DNA of 64,000 bases from Parvibaculum sp041688015 (GTDB lineage: Bacteria > Pseudomonadota > Alphaproteobacteria > Parvibaculales > Parvibaculaceae), in the NCBI GenBank assembly GCA_041688015.1, contig JBDNIY010000012.1, positions 1 to 64,000 on the forward strand, written 5' to 3'. The position numbers and the translations under genes were made by a program. This document shows, one piece after another, positions 52,201-60,462 of the stretch; position 1 is the stretch's first letter; each line of letters begins with the position of its first letter. Under the pieces are notes generated by a model. It was not told the DNA's origin, ran no database searches, and was given only the letters and a program-made list of their open reading frames with translations.

Positions 52201-52739
52201 CCCTGCCGCACAAAGTCAGCATAAAGCTCGATGCAATGGCCGACATCAACGACGATGAGGAACGGCGGCCAGCCATGCTCTCTGGGCAGCGCCTTGGCAT
52301 AGGACTCCGCCTGACGGCGCGCATTGAGCATGGAGGTGTCCCATTGTCCGGTGCCGCGCCGCGCTGTGCCGACCTTCACTTGCGTCTGGTCTTCGCTCAG
52401 GGGAACAAGCAGGTCAGGCTGGGCTTTACGCAAGGCATCGCGCTTGCTGCTTTGCTTGGCCTCCAGCACAAAGCAATTGCGCTTGTAGAGGTCGGCAAAG
52501 CCGGTGGTCTGGGTGTTGTTGTCATGCTTGAAGATGACGGAACGCTCGAAGACATAATCATTGAACTGATTCGCCTCCTGCGCCGGATCGGGCTTGGGCA
52601 CGCCAAGGAGATCGCAAAGCTCGGTCAGGAAAATCTGATAATTGGCGCGCTCCGCCCCGCCCGACTTGCTCCAACGGGCGATGAAGGCGTCCACCGCCTC
52701 GTTGCTGGCCTCATTGCCAGCCTTGCCGTCCTCCGCCAC
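49218..52739 (-). CDS. MmeI-like single-chain restriction-modification enzyme (type IIG/IIL)
   Basis: Protein of 1173 aa combining nuclease, methyltransferase and target recognition. The nuclease motif D-x9-E-A-K (Asp83, Glu93, Lys95, in GFADLYKRNCFVLEAKQ) has the same spacing as MmeI. A helical spacer follows, then the N6-adenine methyltransferase with motif I LDPACGTGNFL (about 432-442) and motif IV NPPF (597-600), then a target recognition region. The last 200-odd residues exceed MmeI's 919 aa and end in a winged-helix-like segment (GPVSSGDVSRIFKGGKKRAE, VSELLEILAMHGQAQKTGER). It stands alone between REP palindromes. A BREX PglX-type methylase is an alternative, but its partners are absent. 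Confidence 0.87.
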   Translation of the reverse strand: MAEDGKAGNEASNEAVDAFIARWSKSGGAERANYQIFLTELCDLLGVPKPDPAQEANQFNDYVFERSVIFKHDNNTQTTGFADLYKRNCFVLEAKQSSKRDALRKAQPDLLVPLSEDQTQVKVGTARRGTGQWDTSMLNARRQAESYAKALPREHGWPPFLIVVDVGHCIELYADFVRQGKNYAQFPDRRGYRIMLDDLRDPAMRARLAAVWTDPLSLDPARKSAEVTRDIAERLARIAKALELRGHDAGKVAEFLMRCLFTMFAEDVMLLPDGSFTKLLEQMKDTPDKFRFALEDLWKAMNAGGYTGTINEIVKRFNGGLFADPSAITLEPAEIHELFIAARRDWRDVEPAIFGTLLERALDKRDRHKLGAHYTPRAYVERLVVPTIIEPLTDDWKLVQAEAEQLMQEGKADEARSAVRAFHQQLCSTRVLDPACGTGNFLYVAMELMKRLEGEVLEYLGDLGEQQYVLQMSAHTVDPHQFLGLEINPRAVQIADLVLWIGFIKWQIRTGGQNAIAEPVLRAFGNIKEQDAVLAFDKRELQRDEAGAPVSRWDGTTTKTHPVTGEEVPDEMARVELYTYSKPRPAVWPKADFIVGNPPFLGGKDIRADMGGGYAEAIWAARPHIPGGADFVMHFWDHAAELVREGKAHRFGLITTNSITQTFSRRVIEHHMGQKKPLSLTFAIPDHPWLKSADKAAVRIAMTVGVAGHHLGRLLEVVSEDALNTDQPQVGLSERVGLIRPNLTIGADLSSADSLLANEGLSSPGVKLHGSGFIVTPDEAEDLGLGQIAGLETHIRPYRNGRDLTSVPRGVMVIDLFGLSAAEVQTKYPAVYQRIYETVKPERDQNNRATYRKNWWVFGEPRKDLRPALEGLPRYIATTETAKHRFFSYLDGNVLPDNMLVCMALEDASQMAVLSSRIHVTWALAAGGRLGVGNDPRYNKTRCFDPFPFPDPSDAIKSRLRDLGERLDAFRKERQAAHPDLTMTGMYNVLERLRALDADPAAAPLTDKERAIHEQGLVSVLRQLHDEIDAATFEAYGWPADLSDEQILERLVALNKERAAEEKQGHVRWLRPDYQIPRFAKGAAKAEQVEATLDMPVAASAKAPAWPAKLPDQIKAVRDELLRASGPVSSGDVSRIFKGGKKRAEKVSELLEILAMHGQAQKTGERYFMTERG

Positions 52740-53140
52740 GCGTCCCCCAGTGTCTTGTGTGGTGGCAAGAATGCCCGTCTTGCTTCGTGGGTCAAGGGGG
52801 TTGGGGGGTGGAGGGCGTGGGGATGGGCGTGGCGGTGTGGGTGAGGCGGTCCTTCGAGACGGGCCAAGCAGCCCTCCTCAGGATGAGGCATCATTTTAAA
52901 TAGAACCCTCATCCTGAGGCGGTCCTTCGAGACGGGCCAAGCAGCCCTCGAGGCATCATTTTAAATAGAACCCTCATCCTGAGGAGGCGCTCTTGCGCCG
53001 TCTCGAAGGAGGACGGCAAAGAAAGACCCTCACCCAACCCTCTCCCAAAAGGAGAGAGCTTAGAAGGATGAAGTATGACGGGCGCGGGCGCAGGTGATAG
53101 GGTGCGCCACTCCCGCCTCATAGATGAAGCCCCACACAAC
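52740..53140. repeat. Tandemly duplicated REP unit upstream of the EamA gene
   Basis: Unit 1 (52843-52915) and unit 2 (52916-52980) are direct repeats, beginning GAGGCGGTCCTTCGAGACGG and ending CCCTCATCCT; unit 2 lacks 8 bases (CTCAGGAT). A facing half-unit follows to 53011 (GAGGAGGCGC ... CGTCTCGAAGG). The rest of the gap shows no gene. Confidence 0.9.
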
Positions 53141-54067
53141 ATGACCCGCACAACCGCCGACCTGATGCTGCTGGCAGCGGCGCTGATCTGGGGTTTGGCG
53201 TTTGTCGGGCAATCGACCGCGATGGACCATATCGGGCCGCTGACGTTTTCGGGCGTGCGGTTTTTGCTGGCGGCACTTGTGGTGTTGCCCTTTGCCATCC
53301 ACGAAGGACGCGGCGCGCTGCCCGCCATTCCACGCGCGCGGGGGCTGGCGCTGGTCGGCACGGGGTTCGCGTTTTTTCTCGGCGTCATCCTCCAGCAAAT
53401 CGGGCTGATGACCACCAGCGTCAGCAATGCGGGCTTTTTGACCGCACTTTATGTGGTGATGGTGCCCGCGCTCGCCTTTGTCATCGCCAAAATATGGCCG
53501 GTGCCGCAAAACCCCTTAGCGCCCGTGCCCACCAAACTTCATGTCGCCATCTGGCCTGCTGCTGCGCTGTCGCTGCTCGGCACGTTTTTGTTGGGCGGCG
53601 GGCAAATCAACGGGTTGAATAGCGGCGACACTCTGATCGTGTTTGGTGCATTTTTTTGGGCCATCCAAATTTTGGCGCTGGGCTGGCTCGCCGCTGATCT
53701 GCGCCGTCCCTTGATGATTTCATTCATCCAATATCTCGTCGTCGCCGCGCTGGGCATCGGCGCGGCCTTTGTCTTTGAGGTCCCGACATGGAGCGCGATC
53801 CTAGCCGCCTGGAAAGAAATCCTGTTCACCGGCATTGTCTCGGGCGGCATCGCCTTCACGCTGCAAGCCGTGGCGCAGGCGCATACGCCGCCATCGGACA
53901 CCGCCATCATCGTCTCGGCGGAGGGCTTGTTTGCCGCTCTGTTCGGCGGCTTGATCCTTGGCGAGCGGCTGGGGCTGATGGGCTGGGCAGGCGCGGCTTG
54001 CGTGCTGAGCGCCGTGCTGATCGTGCAATTGGGGCCGCTGATGCGGCGCAGGCCCGCACGCGCCTGA
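53141..54067 (+). CDS. EamA/DMT superfamily membrane transporter
   Basis: Integral membrane protein of 308 aa with about ten hydrophobic segments in two EamA repeats: LMLLAAALIWGLAFVGQSTA at the start, AIHEGRGALPAIPRA loop, GVILQQIGLMTTSVSNAGFL, and the second repeat ending FAALFGGLILGERLGLMGWA. The ATG at 53141 fits the first membrane helix; the frame to 53075 adds a hydrophilic stretch. DMT proteins export or import small metabolites; the substrate is unknown. uvrB starts 66 bases after its stop on the same strand. Confidence 0.92.
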   Translation: MTRTTADLMLLAAALIWGLAFVGQSTAMDHIGPLTFSGVRFLLAALVVLPFAIHEGRGALPAIPRARGLALVGTGFAFFLGVILQQIGLMTTSVSNAGFLTALYVVMVPALAFVIAKIWPVPQNPLAPVPTKLHVAIWPAAALSLLGTFLLGGGQINGLNSGDTLIVFGAFFWAIQILALGWLAADLRRPLMISFIQYLVVAALGIGAAFVFEVPTWSAILAAWKEILFTGIVSGGIAFTLQAVAQAHTPPSDTAIIVSAEGLFAALFGGLILGERLGLMGWAGAACVLSAVLIVQLGPLMRRRPARA

Positions 54068-54133
54068 CACTGGCTGTCAGCCTGTGTCAGGATGGCCCTT
54101 TTATTGCGCCCGGCGACACGCCATATTGGGGCC

Positions 54134-56464
54134 ATGGCAAGCAAGAGTTTTAAATCATTCGGCCGCGCGGGCGACCGGCCGCTGTCGTCGAAAGACGCAA
54201 AGAAGGCGGCGGGCTTTGCCGAAGCGCCGCATATTTTTTCTGCCGAAAGCGCCATCGCCGACCGCGACCAATGGGCCGGTGCGCTGCAAGGCGACCCCGA
54301 ACATTGGCCATTGTTTGAGCCGCACCGCCCAGAGCGCCCGGAAAAATCCGAAGGCGGCATCGCTTTCAAACTCGTCTCCGAATATGAGCCCGCAGGCGAC
54401 CAGCCCGCCGCCATCAAGGAGCTTGTCGCGGGCATTGAGCAAGGCGAAACCGAACAAGTGCTGCTGGGTGTCACGGGCTCGGGCAAGACCTATACGATGG
54501 CGCAGGTGATCGCGCGCACGCAGCGCCCTGCCCTCATCCTCGCGCCCAACAAGACGCTGGCCGCCCAGCTCTATGGCGAGTTCAAGAGCTTTTTTCCCGA
54601 CAACGCGGTGGAATATTTCGTCTCTTACTATGACTACTACCAGCCCGAAGCCTATGTGCCGCGTACCGACACCTATATCGAAAAAGAAAGCTCGATCAAC
54701 GAACAGATCGACCGGATGCGCCACTCGGCCACGCGTGCGCTGCTGGAGCGCGATGACGTGATCATCGTCGCGTCTGTTTCTTGCATTTATGGTATCGGCT
54801 CGGTTGAAACCTATTCGGCCATGACGTTTCAACTGAAAGTGGGCGAGAAGATCGACCGGCGTCAGCTGATCGCCGATCTGGTGGCGCTGCAATACAAGCG
54901 CAACGATCAGGCCTTTACGCGCGGCACATTCCGCGTGCGTGGCGACACCGTGGACGTGTTCCCCGCGCATTATGAAGATCGCGCTTGGCGCATCGCCATG
55001 TTCGGTGACGAGATCGAAGAGATTTCGGAATTCGATCCGCTGACGGGCCACAAGACCGACAAATATGAGAGCGTCAAACTCTATGCCAATTCGCATTATG
55101 TGACGCCCAAGCCGACACTCAATCAGGCCGTTGAAGAAATCATCCACGACCTGCAGGTGCGCCTGCAAGAGTTGAAGGGCCAAGGCAAACTGCTGGAAGC
55201 GCAGCGGCTGGAGCAGCGCACGCAATTTGACATCGAGATGATCGAAGCGACGGGCAGCTGCGCGGGCATCGAAAATTATTCACGCTATCTGACAGGCCGC
55301 AAGCCCGGCGAGCCACCGCCGACCTTGTTTGAATATCTGCCCGACAATGCGCTGGTCTTTGCTGATGAAAGCCATGTCACCGTGCCGCAAATCGGCGGCA
55401 TGTTCCGAGGCGACTATCGCCGCAAATCGACGCTGGCCGAATATGGCTTCCGCCTGCCCTCCGCTGTGGACAATCGCCCCATGCGGTTTGAGGAATGGAA
55501 CGCCATGCGGCCGCAATCGGTGTTTGTCTCGGCGACGCCCGGCCCATGGGAGATGAACCAGACCAGCGGCAGCTTCGTCGAACAGGTGATCCGCCCGACC
55601 GGCCTCATCGATCCGCCGACCATCATTCGTCCTGTGGGCACGCAGGTCGATGATCTGATCGCCGAATGCAAAGAGGTCGCCGCCAAGGGCCAACGCGTGC
55701 TGGTGACGACGCTGACCAAACGCATGTCGGAAGACTTGACCGAATATATGCATGAGCAAGGCATTCGCGTGCGCTACATGCATTCCGACATCGACACGCT
55801 GGAGCGCATCGAAATCTTGCGCGACTTGCGGCTGGGCGCGTTTGACGTGTTGATCGGCATCAACTTACTGCGCGAGGGCCTCGACATTCCCGAATGTGCG
55901 CTGGTGGCGATCCTCGACGCGGACAAGGAAGGCTTTTTGCGCTCTGAAACCTCGCTCATTCAGACCATTGGCCGCGCCGCGCGTAACATCGATGGCCGCG
56001 TTATTCTTTATGCAGACAAGATCACTGGCTCGATGCAGCGTGCCATCGCGGAAACGAACCGCCGCCGCGAAAAGCAGCACGCCTATAATATCGAGCACAA
56101 CATCACGCCAGAAAGCATCCGCCGCGACATTGGCGACATTCTCGAAAGCGTCTATGAGCGCGACCATGTGCGCGTCGATACGGGCGAGGATGGGGAAAGC
56201 TTCATCGGCCACAATCTGCGCGCGCATATCGCAGAGCTTGAAAGCAAAATGAAGGACGCCGCCGCCGATCTCGAATTTGAAACGGCCGCCCGTCTGCGCG
56301 ACGAAATCAAACGGCTGGAAGCAACCGAATTGGCCATCGCAGATGATCCGATGGCGCGGCAATCAGCGATTGAGGACAGCGTCTCGCGCACCAATGTCAA
56401 AGGCCGCTCGCAAAGCGGTAAGCCGGGGACGCGGGCGAATAAGTATCGCGGGAAGAAGCGGTAG
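54134..56464 (+). CDS. uvrB: UvrABC excinuclease subunit B
   Basis: Damage-verifying helicase-like subunit of nucleotide excision repair, 776 aa. Walker A is LLGVTGSGKTYTMAQV; the beta-hairpin region is YYDYYQPEAYVPRTDTYIEK; the DEAD-type box is FADESHVTVPQIGGM; helicase motifs IV-VI end with IGRAARNIDGRVILYADKIT; and the C-terminal UVR domain (ELESKMKDAAADLEFETAAR) contacts UvrC. About 75 residues precede the usual start of the family (FKLVSEYEPAGDQP), an extension common in alphaproteobacteria. uvrC lies 5.6 kb downstream on the same strand. Confidence 0.97.
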   Translation: MASKSFKSFGRAGDRPLSSKDAKKAAGFAEAPHIFSAESAIADRDQWAGALQGDPEHWPLFEPHRPERPEKSEGGIAFKLVSEYEPAGDQPAAIKELVAGIEQGETEQVLLGVTGSGKTYTMAQVIARTQRPALILAPNKTLAAQLYGEFKSFFPDNAVEYFVSYYDYYQPEAYVPRTDTYIEKESSINEQIDRMRHSATRALLERDDVIIVASVSCIYGIGSVETYSAMTFQLKVGEKIDRRQLIADLVALQYKRNDQAFTRGTFRVRGDTVDVFPAHYEDRAWRIAMFGDEIEEISEFDPLTGHKTDKYESVKLYANSHYVTPKPTLNQAVEEIIHDLQVRLQELKGQGKLLEAQRLEQRTQFDIEMIEATGSCAGIENYSRYLTGRKPGEPPPTLFEYLPDNALVFADESHVTVPQIGGMFRGDYRRKSTLAEYGFRLPSAVDNRPMRFEEWNAMRPQSVFVSATPGPWEMNQTSGSFVEQVIRPTGLIDPPTIIRPVGTQVDDLIAECKEVAAKGQRVLVTTLTKRMSEDLTEYMHEQGIRVRYMHSDIDTLERIEILRDLRLGAFDVLIGINLLREGLDIPECALVAILDADKEGFLRSETSLIQTIGRAARNIDGRVILYADKITGSMQRAIAETNRRREKQHAYNIEHNITPESIRRDIGDILESVYERDHVRVDTGEDGESFIGHNLRAHIAELESKMKDAAADLEFETAARLRDEIKRLEATELAIADDPMARQSAIEDSVSRTNVKGRSQSGKPGTRANKYRGKKR

Positions 56465-56479
56465 CGCTTTCTATCTTTT

Positions 56480-56640
56480 CTCCTCCCCCCTTGAGGGGGA
56501 GGAGGAAACATTCGAAGGCGAATGTTTCGGGTGGGGAAGTCTCTTCATTAAATACTCGGCTTGCGGCTTACCCCCCTCCCTAACCCTCCCCCTCACATTG
56601 CGCGTAGGCGCAAAAGAGTTGGGGGGGAAGGGAACTCGAA
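56480..56640 (+). repeat. Composite G-rich palindromic element, copy 4
   Basis: Order: CCTCCCCCCTTGAGGGGGAG, variable hairpin GAAACATTCG-4-CGAATGTTTC (56504-56527), GGGTGGGG, linker with TCTCTTC, ACCCCCCTCCCTAACCCTCC, then CACATTGCGCGTAGGCGCAA and a closing GGGGGG block. The layout matches copies 1-3. Confidence 0.85.
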
Positions 56641-56652
56641 GGGCATTTCACC

Positions 56653-57149
56653 ATGACCACCAAACCCAAAACACTTGCCACACCCAAAACCGCCAAGGCG
56701 CATTGCCTCTGCGGGGCAGTGACGCTGGAGATCGACGTGCCAGCCCGCTGGGCCTTTCATGATCATGGCAAGGCGGCGCGCCAAGCGCAGGGGGCGGCCT
56801 ATGTCACCTATGTGGGAAGCTGGCAGAAGCGCTTTCGCATTCTCGCTGGCGAAGATAAAATTTGGGGCTGACCTATGAGGCGAACGGCGACCAGACCACG
56901 CGGCACTTCTGCGGGCAATGCGGCACGCCGCTCTATGCCGAGAGCACGCGCGCGCCGCATATGGTCAACATTCCGCGTGCGCTGTTCACCAACCGCACGG
57001 GCCGCGAACCGCTTTATCATTTGCACATCGGCGAAAGGCCCGACTGGGCTTACGCGGGCGAAACGCTGAAACCCCTGAAAGGGTTTCCCGGTGTCTTATG
57101 GACCGGCCCCAAAAAGAAACCCCGCATGCCGCCCGATGAGCTGTTTTGA
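56653..57149 (+). pseudogene. GFA-family (CENP-V/GFA zinc-binding) gene split by one frameshift
   Basis: The first frame (56653-56871) reads KAHCLCGAVTLEIDVPARWA and ends at a TGA; the second frame continues without break as LTYEANGDQTTRHFCGQCGT, PLYAESTRAPHMVNIPRALF and on to 57149. Together they make a protein of about 165 residues with the two zinc-binding cysteine clusters of the GFA family (CxCG near the start, CGxCG in the middle). The break lies at a G-run near 56864-56868, so a one-base indel, or a sequencing error, explains it. GFA proteins are glutathione-adduct or demethiolation enzymes; which one is not clear. Confidence 0.85.
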
Positions 57150-57239
57150 GGCCTCAAACAAACTTCAATTTCCGACGCTATTTTGCCGCAATTACTGCCC
57201 ATCTTCCTCTCATCACCTGAATATTCAGAGGAGACAGAT

Positions 57240-57581
57240 ATGCGCGCTCTGACCGCCATGGCCCTGACCCTTACGCTGGCCTCAACCGCCGCGTGGGCCG
57301 ATTCTGTTGACTATGGAGCGACCAGCACATCGACGCAGATCACGACCGAGAGCGCCACGCCGCTGGCCCCCAAGCCCGAGACAAATGCCAGCAACACCGA
57401 AGTGCCCTCTGCCGGTAACGTCGGCACGGAAATCGGCGAAAACGCGTCCTCAGCGGCCAAGGCCATCGGCGAAGGCGCAACCGCCATCGGTCATGGCGCG
57501 CGCGACACTGTGAAGGCCATCGGCCACGGCACGCGTGACTTTTTCCATGGCATCGGCGACGGCTTTCGTAAGAACAACTAA
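57240..57581 (+). CDS. Small exported protein with GHG repeats
   Basis: I do not recognise a family. The 113-aa product has a clean signal peptide (MRALTAMALTLTLASTAAWA, cleavage near residue 20) and a Thr/Ser/Pro-rich middle without cysteines. The last 45 residues hold an imperfect repeat, KAIGEGATAIGHGARDTV then KAIGHGTRDFFHGIGDGF, with an amphipathic pattern that could form a helix or bind a membrane. The ATG at 57240 follows a GAGGAG site. It is probably periplasmic and monocistronic. Confidence 0.75.
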   Translation: MRALTAMALTLTLASTAAWADSVDYGATSTSTQITTESATPLAPKPETNASNTEVPSAGNVGTEIGENASSAAKAIGEGATAIGHGARDTVKAIGHGTRDFFHGIGDGFRKNN

Positions 57582-57662
57582 GCCGCGCACGCCCAATCAC
57601 CTTGCACCCCTTCCCATAACCAAGGATGATGCCCGCTGGGAAATAACTCTCCGGGGGGCAGA

Positions 57663-58409
57663 GTGGCAGACAGCAATATTTATCAGGGTCTCTATGTGGT
57701 GTGGGATCAGGCGCAGGTCTGGTGGGCTGTCGTCAGCCCCCATCTAAAATCCAACATCGCAATCCATATTTATTTTGTTTCTGCCGGAGCCATCACATTT
57801 GGCAACTCCCTTTTGATCGCTTACGCCGCCAAAGACCGATTGCGCGACCTCAAACTTGAAGCTTTCGATATCTCTTTTCGCGGGCGTTAGCCGAAACGCG
57901 AAGCCGCAATTAAAAAACGTTTCGCAGACATCAAAGCAAAAACACTTAAAGCTTGGGCAGGCTTCGGAATCGATTTCCTTTCACTATTCGCCTTTGGCCT
58001 GATTGTACCAACCGCAGGCCTTTTATTGATCTGCTTTCACTACGCATGGTTTGACGTAATGGGGGCACCCTTTGTTGATCTCCATGTCGGAACACCTGTT
58101 CATTCCAGCACAGATGGAGTGCTTGTCGGATTCGCAATCAACCAGATCAGCCATGGCGCATTGTTAGACTTTCCCGAAGTCTTCAATATTGATTTTGGGC
58201 AAGTAACCAGCAATCCATCAAACATCTGGTTTTCCAGCCTTGTACTTTTATTTCGAACAGTTGTGGGAGGATTTTCTCTTGCCCTCGCCATCGCCATCCG
58301 CGACACCTTGATGGTACTCTGGCAGTCGAATAAAAAAGTAAAGGCACCGAAGGCGAAAATGAGCTCTACCTCCACATCGACAATTGATGCGACCTCTGCA
58401 CACGCATAA
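57663..58409 (+). pseudogene. Membrane protein gene with one in-frame amber codon
   Basis: The frame opens at ATG 57663 (MADSNIYQGLYVVWDQAQVW; first membrane segment IYFVSAGAITFGNSLLIAYA), hits TAG at 57888-57890 after SFRGR, and continues in the same frame without any further stop to 58409. The second part begins PKREAAIKKRFADIKAKTLK and has hydrophobic segments FLSLFAFGLIVPTAGLLLIC and SSLVLLFRTVVGGFSLALAI. One nonsense change would account for it; amber read-through is a less likely option. The family is unknown. It is more AT-rich than its neighbours, suggesting recent arrival. Confidence 0.7.
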
Positions 58410-58411
58410 CC

Positions 58412-58960
58412 ACCACCCTCCTTCTTGGCACCACCGGCATGTTGTCGGTCGCTGCCGCTCATGCAGTGGCGCGCTCAAAGAAGGCTGTGCTGGTTTCACG
58501 GCACGCGGATCAGTTCTCGTTCAACAATGACGTGCTGGATCACAAGCTGGTCCCTGTCAATGTCTCCTATGATGATGAGAGTGCTTTTTTGGATGCGTTG
58601 CTTTATCACGCGCCGTTTGATCTGGCGCTGACATGGATGCATCCGCCCGCCGATATTTTGCGCGCAGCGCTAGACGGCATGATGGCATCGGGCGGTCGGC
58701 TGGTGGAGGTGATGGGGAGCCGGTCGCTCTTGCTGGGCAAAGACGGCGCAGCCTCGATTGCCGAGCGGCGCGCTGAGGCGCTGGCCATGCAGACGCGTTT
58801 CACCTATGCGCAGGTCATCTTGGGTTTTGTGATCGAAGGGGCGACGTCGCGTTGGCTGACGCATGAAGAAATTTCAGCCGCGGCCATCGCGCAGATGGAA
58901 CACCCGCAACCCCGGCGGGTTGTAGGCACGCTGGAACCTTGGGACAGGCGCCCCACTTAA
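58412..58960 (+). pseudogene. Rossmann-fold (SDR-like) gene lacking its proper start
   Basis: The only ATG in frame (58439) falls inside the first strand-loop-helix of a Rossmann fold: TLLLGTTGMLSVAAAHAVAR begins upstream at about 58415, and a TGA at 58385 closes the frame with no usable start between. Later parts (KKAVLVSRHADQF, then FDLALTWMHPPADILRAALD, GGRLVEVMGSRS) read as a short NAD(P)-binding protein. If translated from 58439 the product is 173 aa without the nucleotide-binding strand. The 5' end was probably lost when the adjacent membrane gene arrived. Its last four bases overlap the convergent acyltransferase gene. Confidence 0.65.
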
Positions 58961-60225
58961 GCCTTCATCAGCATACGGCGCATGGCGCGGAGCCAGCCCA
59001 TGAGACGCTCGTTACCCTTGACGCGACGCTTGAGGCTGAGGCGTGCGCGCTCGGCTTTTACCGCGGCAAGGCCCCATGGCTTGGCCGAAACGACATAATT
59101 GCTGAGCGGCATAGCCTGAGCGCCGAGGCTATCCTTGTAGGCTGCATGACCCACGGATAGGTCGTAGATCGTGTGACCTTCGGCCAGACTTTCTTGAATG
59201 AGTTTGAGCAAATGCAGCCGACCGGGCGACATGCGGGCAAAGCTGTCTTCATAGGTATGGACTGTTAGCGTCACATGGTCCTGACGAATATGGGCGATGG
59301 AGCCTGACAGAAATTCACCGTCCAGTGTGAGCTGCGCCACCTGCAATAATTTGCGTTTAGGCGGCAAAGCGGCAAGCGCAATATAGGCGGCGCGATAGCC
59401 AGCATCTTCAAAGATCGAGCCAATGCCCTGCGCGCGAAGCTGGGCGGCCTTGCGATCTAGAATATCTGCCGTCATGTGACGCGCTTCATCGCTCGTCTCG
59501 GCGATGCGGAACTCCAGCTTGCCAAGTTTGGCGAGCTTGCGTTCCTTGGCGCGGTCAGCGCGCCGTGTCGAGGATCGGAAATTCTGGATGACCTCTTCAT
59601 AGGTCTTCGGCAGAGTGAAAATATAGCCCTCATCAGGCGCGAGATCACTGGCGAGCGCAGCGAAAGGATTGACCATCAGCCCGACATGGCTGGGCTGATT
59701 TTCAAGCGAGATGAAGTCGTGAGGTGGCAGGTTCTGTCGAACCTTGTTCCACATCGCCTCGAATTGCTCGGCGGGCACGCGCGCGGCAAAATCAGAAGCC
59801 AGCATCGGCGCTTTATAGTCGGCAAACTTGCCACCGAGCCAAACGAGACAGCGCATCCCGTAGCGTCGCTCAATGCCGAAAGCACAAAGCATGACCGGCA
59901 GACCGTCGAGCGACACCATGGCAATGGCAGGCTCAACGCCTTCCGCGCCGCCGACTTGGCTGTGCCAAGCATTAAGCCAATCGAAGCTCTGAAAGCCCAG
60001 CCCGGCGGCTTCGGCCTCAAAGGCCCGCCATGATATTTCTGCATCCGCAAGGCTGGTGTGCACCGCAACGCTGATGCGCGAGCGCGCACCAACCCGGGCA
60101 TCGGCGACAATCCCCTCAACCGAACGCATATCCGCTCGACCGGCAATAGCCCGATTGTCCGGCAGGGTGAGACCCGAATAGGCCTTCCTGAGGTTCACTG
60201 TCTGGTCCTGGGTCGCTACGGTCAT
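58957..60225 (-). CDS. GNAT-type acyltransferase (BioF2/CelD-like)
   Basis: Protein of 422 aa. The C-terminal two thirds form the BioF2-like/CelD GNAT domain: YEEVIQNFRSSTRRADRAKE, DILDRKAAQLRAQGIGSIFE, VAQLTLDGEFLSGSIAHIRQ, SPGRLHLLKLIQESLAEGHT and DLSVGHAAYKDSLGAQ. The N-terminal part (ISWRAFEAEAAGLGFQSFDW) is the usual first half of the same fold. Such proteins are linked to exopolysaccharide or cellulose synthesis and acyl transfer. It is soluble with no signal peptide. It is convergent with the Rossmann remnant and divergent from the SDR-folB pair. Confidence 0.88.
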   Translation of the reverse strand: MTVATQDQTVNLRKAYSGLTLPDNRAIAGRADMRSVEGIVADARVGARSRISVAVHTSLADAEISWRAFEAEAAGLGFQSFDWLNAWHSQVGGAEGVEPAIAMVSLDGLPVMLCAFGIERRYGMRCLVWLGGKFADYKAPMLASDFAARVPAEQFEAMWNKVRQNLPPHDFISLENQPSHVGLMVNPFAALASDLAPDEGYIFTLPKTYEEVIQNFRSSTRRADRAKERKLAKLGKLEFRIAETSDEARHMTADILDRKAAQLRAQGIGSIFEDAGYRAAYIALAALPPKRKLLQVAQLTLDGEFLSGSIAHIRQDHVTLTVHTYEDSFARMSPGRLHLLKLIQESLAEGHTIYDLSVGHAAYKDSLGAQAMPLSNYVVSAKPWGLAAVKAERARLSLKRRVKGNERLMGWLRAMRRMLMKA

Positions 60226-60462
60226 GGGTTAGCCTTTAATTCGCCATTTCGAGACAGCGCGTGCCGATTTCGGACGCGGCCTCTTTCATTTAGTCTTGAG
60301 CAGCAAGAAACTTGCCGCCATGGCATTTTCCCGCGCTACCCGACAGATTTGCCAACAAAGGCCCGGCAATCGGCCAATTTTTCGTGTTAAGGTCGCAGCA
60401 TGTTGAGACACCCGCCCCAAATCTGCGCAATCTGCTCCCCTTTAAATTGGAAATGATCTGAC

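Noticed and set aside
51471..52844. 457-codon plus-strand frame opposite the MmeI-like gene
   Set aside because: Antisense shadow; the minus strand holds clear catalytic motifs.
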